Part shown: positions 6,496 to 9,025 of the stretch, in pieces | How positions within the stretch are numbered: the stretch's first letter is position 1 | Layout of the letters: the number at the start of each line of letters is the position of its first letter | Translations under genes and position numbers: made by a program | The notes under the pieces: generated by a model | The model's input: only the letters and a program-made list of their open reading frames with translations | Told to the model about the DNA's origin: nothing | Database searches by the model: none | Origin: an uncultured Enterocloster sp. | Lineage (GTDB): Bacteria; Bacillota; Clostridia; Lachnospirales; Lachnospiraceae | Direction: 5' to 3' | NCBI GenBank assembly: GCA_944382045.1 | Contig: CALWMT010000091.1 | Coordinates: 1 to 9,025, forward strand | Length of the DNA: 9,025 nt

Positions 6496-7200
6496 CTACA
6501 GTTTTTCCAGACAAAGGACACAGTGTCCAAGGGCGCTATCCGGCGCGGTACGCTCTGCGGCGACTGACTGAATGGCCCGCTCGATGGCATATTTGGCCCG
6601 GCTTTTTTCCTCATCCGAAAGCTTTTCCCAGAGAATTTCTTTCCGCATATGGATGCCCCGGGTAAAATGGTAGGTCTTGATGGCATTCAGACGGGCAAGA
6701 TCCACCCGCCAGATTTTCCCGATTCTCCGTACAAAGATCCACTGCCAGGCAAAGCAAGGCGCAAACAGCAGCAGGGCGGCCAGTGTCAGAAGCAGCAGGG
6801 CGGCGAATATTCCGATCATCTGTCCAAGAAACAGCGGATGGAGCCACTCGGGAACCAGCGTGTCCAGAACCCCTTCCTCTAAAAGCGCGTCCAGACTGCG
6901 GAATGCAGCGAAGACGCCCATTTCCCCGGCCTCCGACACCAGCAGAGCATATTGAAGCTTATTGGCCATATAGGTCATGGAAAGAATTAGGCAGGAGGAG
7001 AACAGGATTCCCTTCCTGCTCAGTACTCCTGCGAACCGCCGGCAGCCCCGCAGCGCACAGACTGCCATGATAACGCCGCAGAATGAGGCGGTATATCCCA
7101 GCTGTCCTACCAGAACAATGCAGGCAGCTCCCACGAAAGAGCCCAGAAATGCTCCGGTCATCCCAGCGATAAAATGCTCTTCCCTTTTTTGTTCTCTCAT
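6496..7200 (-). CDS. Multi-pass membrane protein of unknown function (probably truncated)
   Basis: Predicted inner-membrane protein, 234 aa from ATG 7200. Hydrophobic segments lie at about 11-33, 36-51, 64-85 and 123-152. A basic linker follows (FVRRIGKIWRV) and then a charged, probably cytoplasmic domain of about 75 residues (WEKLSDEEKSRAKYAIERAI) ending HCVLCLEKL before TAG. The N-terminal Gly/Ala-rich hairpin and the RGCRRF turn resemble unnamed membrane proteins common in Clostridia; I cannot give a function. ATG 7200 is preferred over ATG 7206 because GGAG (7209-7212) is 8 nt from 7200 but only 2 nt from 7206. It lies 15 nt downstream of the broken DUF1266-like gene on the same strand, so the two form a unit. 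The frame resumes at once after the amber stop, so this is likely the front part of a longer protein. A stand-alone 234-aa protein is not excluded. Confidence 0.7.
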   Translation of the reverse strand: MREQKREEHFIAGMTGAFLGSFVGAACIVLVGQLGYTASFCGVIMAVCALRGCRRFAGVLSRKGILFSSCLILSMTYMANKLQYALLVSEAGEMGVFAAFRSLDALLEEGVLDTLVPEWLHPLFLGQMIGIFAALLLLTLAALLLFAPCFAWQWIFVRRIGKIWRVDLARLNAIKTYHFTRGIHMRKEILWEKLSDEEKSRAKYAIERAIQSVAAERTAPDSALGHCVLCLEKL

Positions 7201-7215
7201 CGTCATTTCTCCATT

Positions 7216-7640
7216 CTACTTCTGCCGTGTCTTTTTTGGGGGTGCCGGAGTATCCAGCATCTCCTCCATGCTCAGATAGCCGCACAGATAACACCACTGG
7301 GATACCAGACGGCAGCGGCCCACATCCCAGCCCAGAAGCACGTTCTCCCCATAGCGGCGCCAGGCAGACAGCATTTTGGACAGATAGCTGTCCTCATTGG
7401 CACTGGGATTGACGGCTTTTACAGCCTCGATGAGTTCTTACTCTCCGCAGCCGGAATACACGGCCTCCAGTTTGGCCATTTCCTGGCTGTAGTGCGCGTG
7501 CATTCCCGCCGTGATCAGATACCGCATCTCATCCACCGCTGCCTGCGGGGCTGCTGCGGCCTCCCTTCCCCAGAGCTCCCGGCTGGTTTTGCGAAACGGT
7601 GCACACCTGCTATTTTACCGTATATTCCCTTTTTTGTCAT
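7216..7640 (-). pseudogene. Broken DUF1266-like gene
   Basis: Read on the - strand, one frame from about 7600 to TAG 7216-7218 gives a DUF1266-like sequence. It includes ELWGREAAAAPQAAVDEMRY, ITAGMHAHYSQEMAK, ELIEAVKAVNPSANEDSYLS and the typical C-terminal helix LLGWDVGRCRLVSQWCYLCG followed by YLSMEEML. DUF1266 proteins usually carry a WDLxRxxxLxxWxYxxGYxxxEE-type stretch there, which this matches. An ochre codon (7438-7440) interrupts the frame between GCGE and ELIE. Upstream, the same frame is closed by TAA 7615-7617, while a start at ATG 7640 (MTKKGIYGKIAG) lies in another frame; a one-base indel near the AAAA run (7587-7590) would join them. No Shine-Dalgarno precedes ATG 7640. Function of the family is unknown. 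With two lesions it is most likely dead; a shorter product from an internal start is possible. Confidence 0.6.
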
Positions 7641-7748
7641 CCGCTGCGTGGGAGGGCGGTGCAGCTGCAGCGGACAGGGGGCGGAACCTTAAAAATGGGA
7701 ACCGTTTGCCCGCCGTCTGAACCACTGCTAAAAATGCTGAAGCAAAAG

Positions 7749-7762
7749 CGAACAAATGTTTG
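7749..7762. promoter_or_regulatory. LexA (SOS) box of uvrA
   Basis: CGAACAAATGTTTG matches the Firmicutes LexA/DinR operator CGAAC-N4-GTTCG with a single mismatch in the right half. Its right end overlaps the -35 box of the uvrA promoter, so bound LexA would block RNA polymerase. uvrA is a classical SOS gene in Firmicutes, which fits. Confidence 0.8.
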
Positions 7763-7788
7763 AAATGTGGGCCGAACTATGCTATACT
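7760..7788 (+). promoter_or_regulatory. Sigma-A promoter of uvrA
   Basis: The -35 box TTGAAA (7760-7765, one mismatch), a 17-bp spacer and the -10 box TATACT (7783-7788, one mismatch) would start transcription near 7795, about 30 nt before the uvrA ATG. The LexA box covers the first three bases of the -35. A dedicated promoter here means uvrA is transcribed separately from the decayed genes to its left. Confidence 0.8.
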
Positions 7789-7826
7789 GACAGCACAGAA
7801 ACTCAATGAATACAGGAGCACGATAC

Positions 7827-9025
7827 ATGGCAAAGCAGTACATCAAGATTCGGGGGGCCAATGAGCACAATCTTAAAAATATTTCCGTGGATATTCCGCG
7901 CAACGAGCTGGTGGTCCTCACCGGACTTTCCGGGTCAGGGAAGTCCTCCCTGGCCTTTGACACCATATATGCGGAGGGGCAGAGGCGGTACATGGAGTCC
8001 CTGTCCTCCTACGCCAGGCAGTTTCTGGGGCAGATGGAGAAGCCGGATGTGGAGAGCATCGAGGGACTCTCACCAGCTATTTCCATTGATCAGAAGTCTA
8101 CCAACCGGAATCCCCGTTCCACTGTGGGGACGGTGACGGAGATTTACGACTATATGCGCCTTCTCTACGCGCGGGTGGGCATTCCCCACTGCCCCAAGTG
8201 CGGGAAGGAGATTCACAAGCAGACCATTGACCAGATGGTGGACCAGATTATGGCTATGCCGGAGCGGACCCGCATCCAGCTTCTGGCCCCGGTGGTCCGG
8301 GGGCGCAAGGGCGAGCACGCCAAGGTGCTGGAGCAGGCCAGAAAGAGCGGCTACGTCCGGGTGCGGATCGACGGGAACCTCTATGAGCTCTCCGAGGACA
8401 TCAAGCTGGAGAAGAACATCAAGCACAACATCGAGATTGTGGTGGACCGGCTGGCGGTGCGGGGGGGCATTGAGACCCGGCTGACGGATTCCATTGAGAC
8501 GGTGATGGCCTTAAGCGGCGGCCTGATGACCGTGGATGTGGTGGGCGGGGAGCCGGTGAATTTCAGCCAGAGCTTTTCCTGCCCGGACTGCGGCATCAGC
8601 ATCGACGAGGTGGAGCCCAGAAGCTTTTCCTTTAACAATCCCTTCGGCGCCTGTCCGGAGTGCTTCGGTCTGGGCTACAAGATGGAGTTTGACGCGGATC
8701 TGATGATTCCGGACAAGTCCCTGTCCATCAGCCAGGGGGCTATTGTGGTGCTGGGCTGGCAGTCCTGCACGGACAAGGGGAGCTTTACCCGGGCGATTCT
8801 GGACGCCCTGTGCGAGGAGTACCATTTCGACCTGGACACGCCCTTTGAGGACTACCCACAGGAGATCAAGGACATTCTGCTCTACGGGACCAAAGGCCAT
8901 GAGGTGAAGGTCCGCTATAAGAGCCAGCGGGGCGAGGGCATCTATGACGTGGCCTTTGAGGGCCTTTTGGAAAATGTGAACCGGCGCTACAAGGAGACCT
9001 TCTCCGAGGCCTCCAAGGCAGAGTA
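7827..9025 (+). CDS. uvrA: UvrABC excision nuclease subunit A (partial, runs off the right edge)
   Basis: DNA-damage recognition ATPase of nucleotide excision repair. The first 399 residues are present, of about 940 in the family; the rest lies beyond the window. Visible features in order: IRGANEHNLKNISVDIPRN at the start of ATPase domain I; Walker A GLSGSGKS (33-40); RYMESLSSYARQFLGQM (54-70); SPAISIDQKSTNRNPRSTVG (82-101); an extra CPKC pair (122-125) in the UvrB-binding part; and the zinc module with Cys252, Cys255, Cys276 and Cys279 around EPRSFSFNNPFGACPEC. The signature motif and ATPase domain II are not reached. ATG 7827 has AGGAG (7814-7818) 8 nt upstream and gives the standard UvrA N-terminus. 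No lesion is seen. Expression is predicted to be SOS-inducible through the box at 7749-7762. In many Firmicutes uvrB lies directly upstream; here it does not, as the left flank holds decayed - strand genes. Confidence 0.97.
   Translation, partial: MAKQYIKIRGANEHNLKNISVDIPRNELVVLTGLSGSGKSSLAFDTIYAEGQRRYMESLSSYARQFLGQMEKPDVESIEGLSPAISIDQKSTNRNPRSTVGTVTEIYDYMRLLYARVGIPHCPKCGKEIHKQTIDQMVDQIMAMPERTRIQLLAPVVRGRKGEHAKVLEQARKSGYVRVRIDGNLYELSEDIKLEKNIKHNIEIVVDRLAVRGGIETRLTDSIETVMALSGGLMTVDVVGGEPVNFSQSFSCPDCGISIDEVEPRSFSFNNPFGACPECFGLGYKMEFDADLMIPDKSLSISQGAIVVLGWQSCTDKGSFTRAILDALCEEYHFDLDTPFEDYPQEIKDILLYGTKGHEVKVRYKSQRGEGIYDVAFEGLLENVNRRYKETFSEASKAE

Noticed and set aside
6126..6567. Continuation of the + strand open frame through this interval
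   Set aside because: The translation is rich in Arg, Ser, Cys and Pro and lies antisense to a - strand frame with membrane-protein character and GC-rich third positions.
5795..7640. Insertion sequence or CRISPR origin for the accessory block
   Set aside because: No transposase or integrase frame, no terminal inverted repeats and no regularly spaced repeats were seen; the block is better described as decayed genes.
7174..7692. + strand open frame of 172 aa
   Set aside because: It lies antisense to the DUF1266-like remnant, lacks a ribosome binding site and has no recognisable features.
7641..7748. Promoter for the - strand genes or other element between the two divergent units
   Set aside because: I could not find a credible -35/-10 pair, hairpin or ribosome binding site on the - strand here; nothing supportable apart from the uvrA signals to the right.

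Overview
The window looks like chromosome from an anaerobic Firmicute of class Clostridia, probably Lachnospiraceae-like. The reasons are GC-rich third codon positions with GGAGG ribosome binding sites, a Bmp-type transporter operon with a C_GCAxxG_C_C protein, and a Firmicutes-type LexA box in front of uvrA. The family-level placement is inference; no rRNA or tRNA is present to confirm it.

Layout. (1) Positions 37-5794 on the + strand hold a complete ABC importer operon of the Bmp/PnrA class, predicted to take up nucleosides or purine-like compounds. It has a near-consensus sigma-A promoter (TTGACA, 17 bp, TATACT), a leader of about 120 nt with a terminator-like hairpin, a substrate-binding lipoprotein, a strong intercistronic hairpin, a double-domain ATPase, two permeases, and a small cysteine-rich C_GCAxxG_C_C protein, closed by a 12-bp-stem terminator. 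The hairpin after the lipoprotein would let the binding protein be made in excess over the membrane parts. (2) Positions about 5795-7640 form a decayed accessory block. On the + strand is a short AT-rich gene fragment with an apparent frameshift. On the - strand is a two-gene unit: a DUF1266-like gene broken by a frameshift and an ochre codon, then a multi-pass membrane protein whose frame continues past an amber codon for about 140 more codons. The + and - fragments meet near 6120, where base composition changes sharply. This suggests a deletion that removed the 3' ends of two convergent genes. (3) From 7749 to the right edge is uvrA (nucleotide excision repair). It has its own promoter, whose -35 is overlapped by a LexA (SOS) box, and runs off the window.

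The transporter genes act together: the lipoprotein captures ligand outside the membrane, the two permeases form the channel, and the ATPase drives transport. The role of the fifth gene is not known. I did not find a convincing wholly new system. The best leads are the uncharacterised leader RNA, the C_GCAxxG_C_C gene locked into a Bmp operon, and the amber-interrupted membrane protein inside the decayed block.
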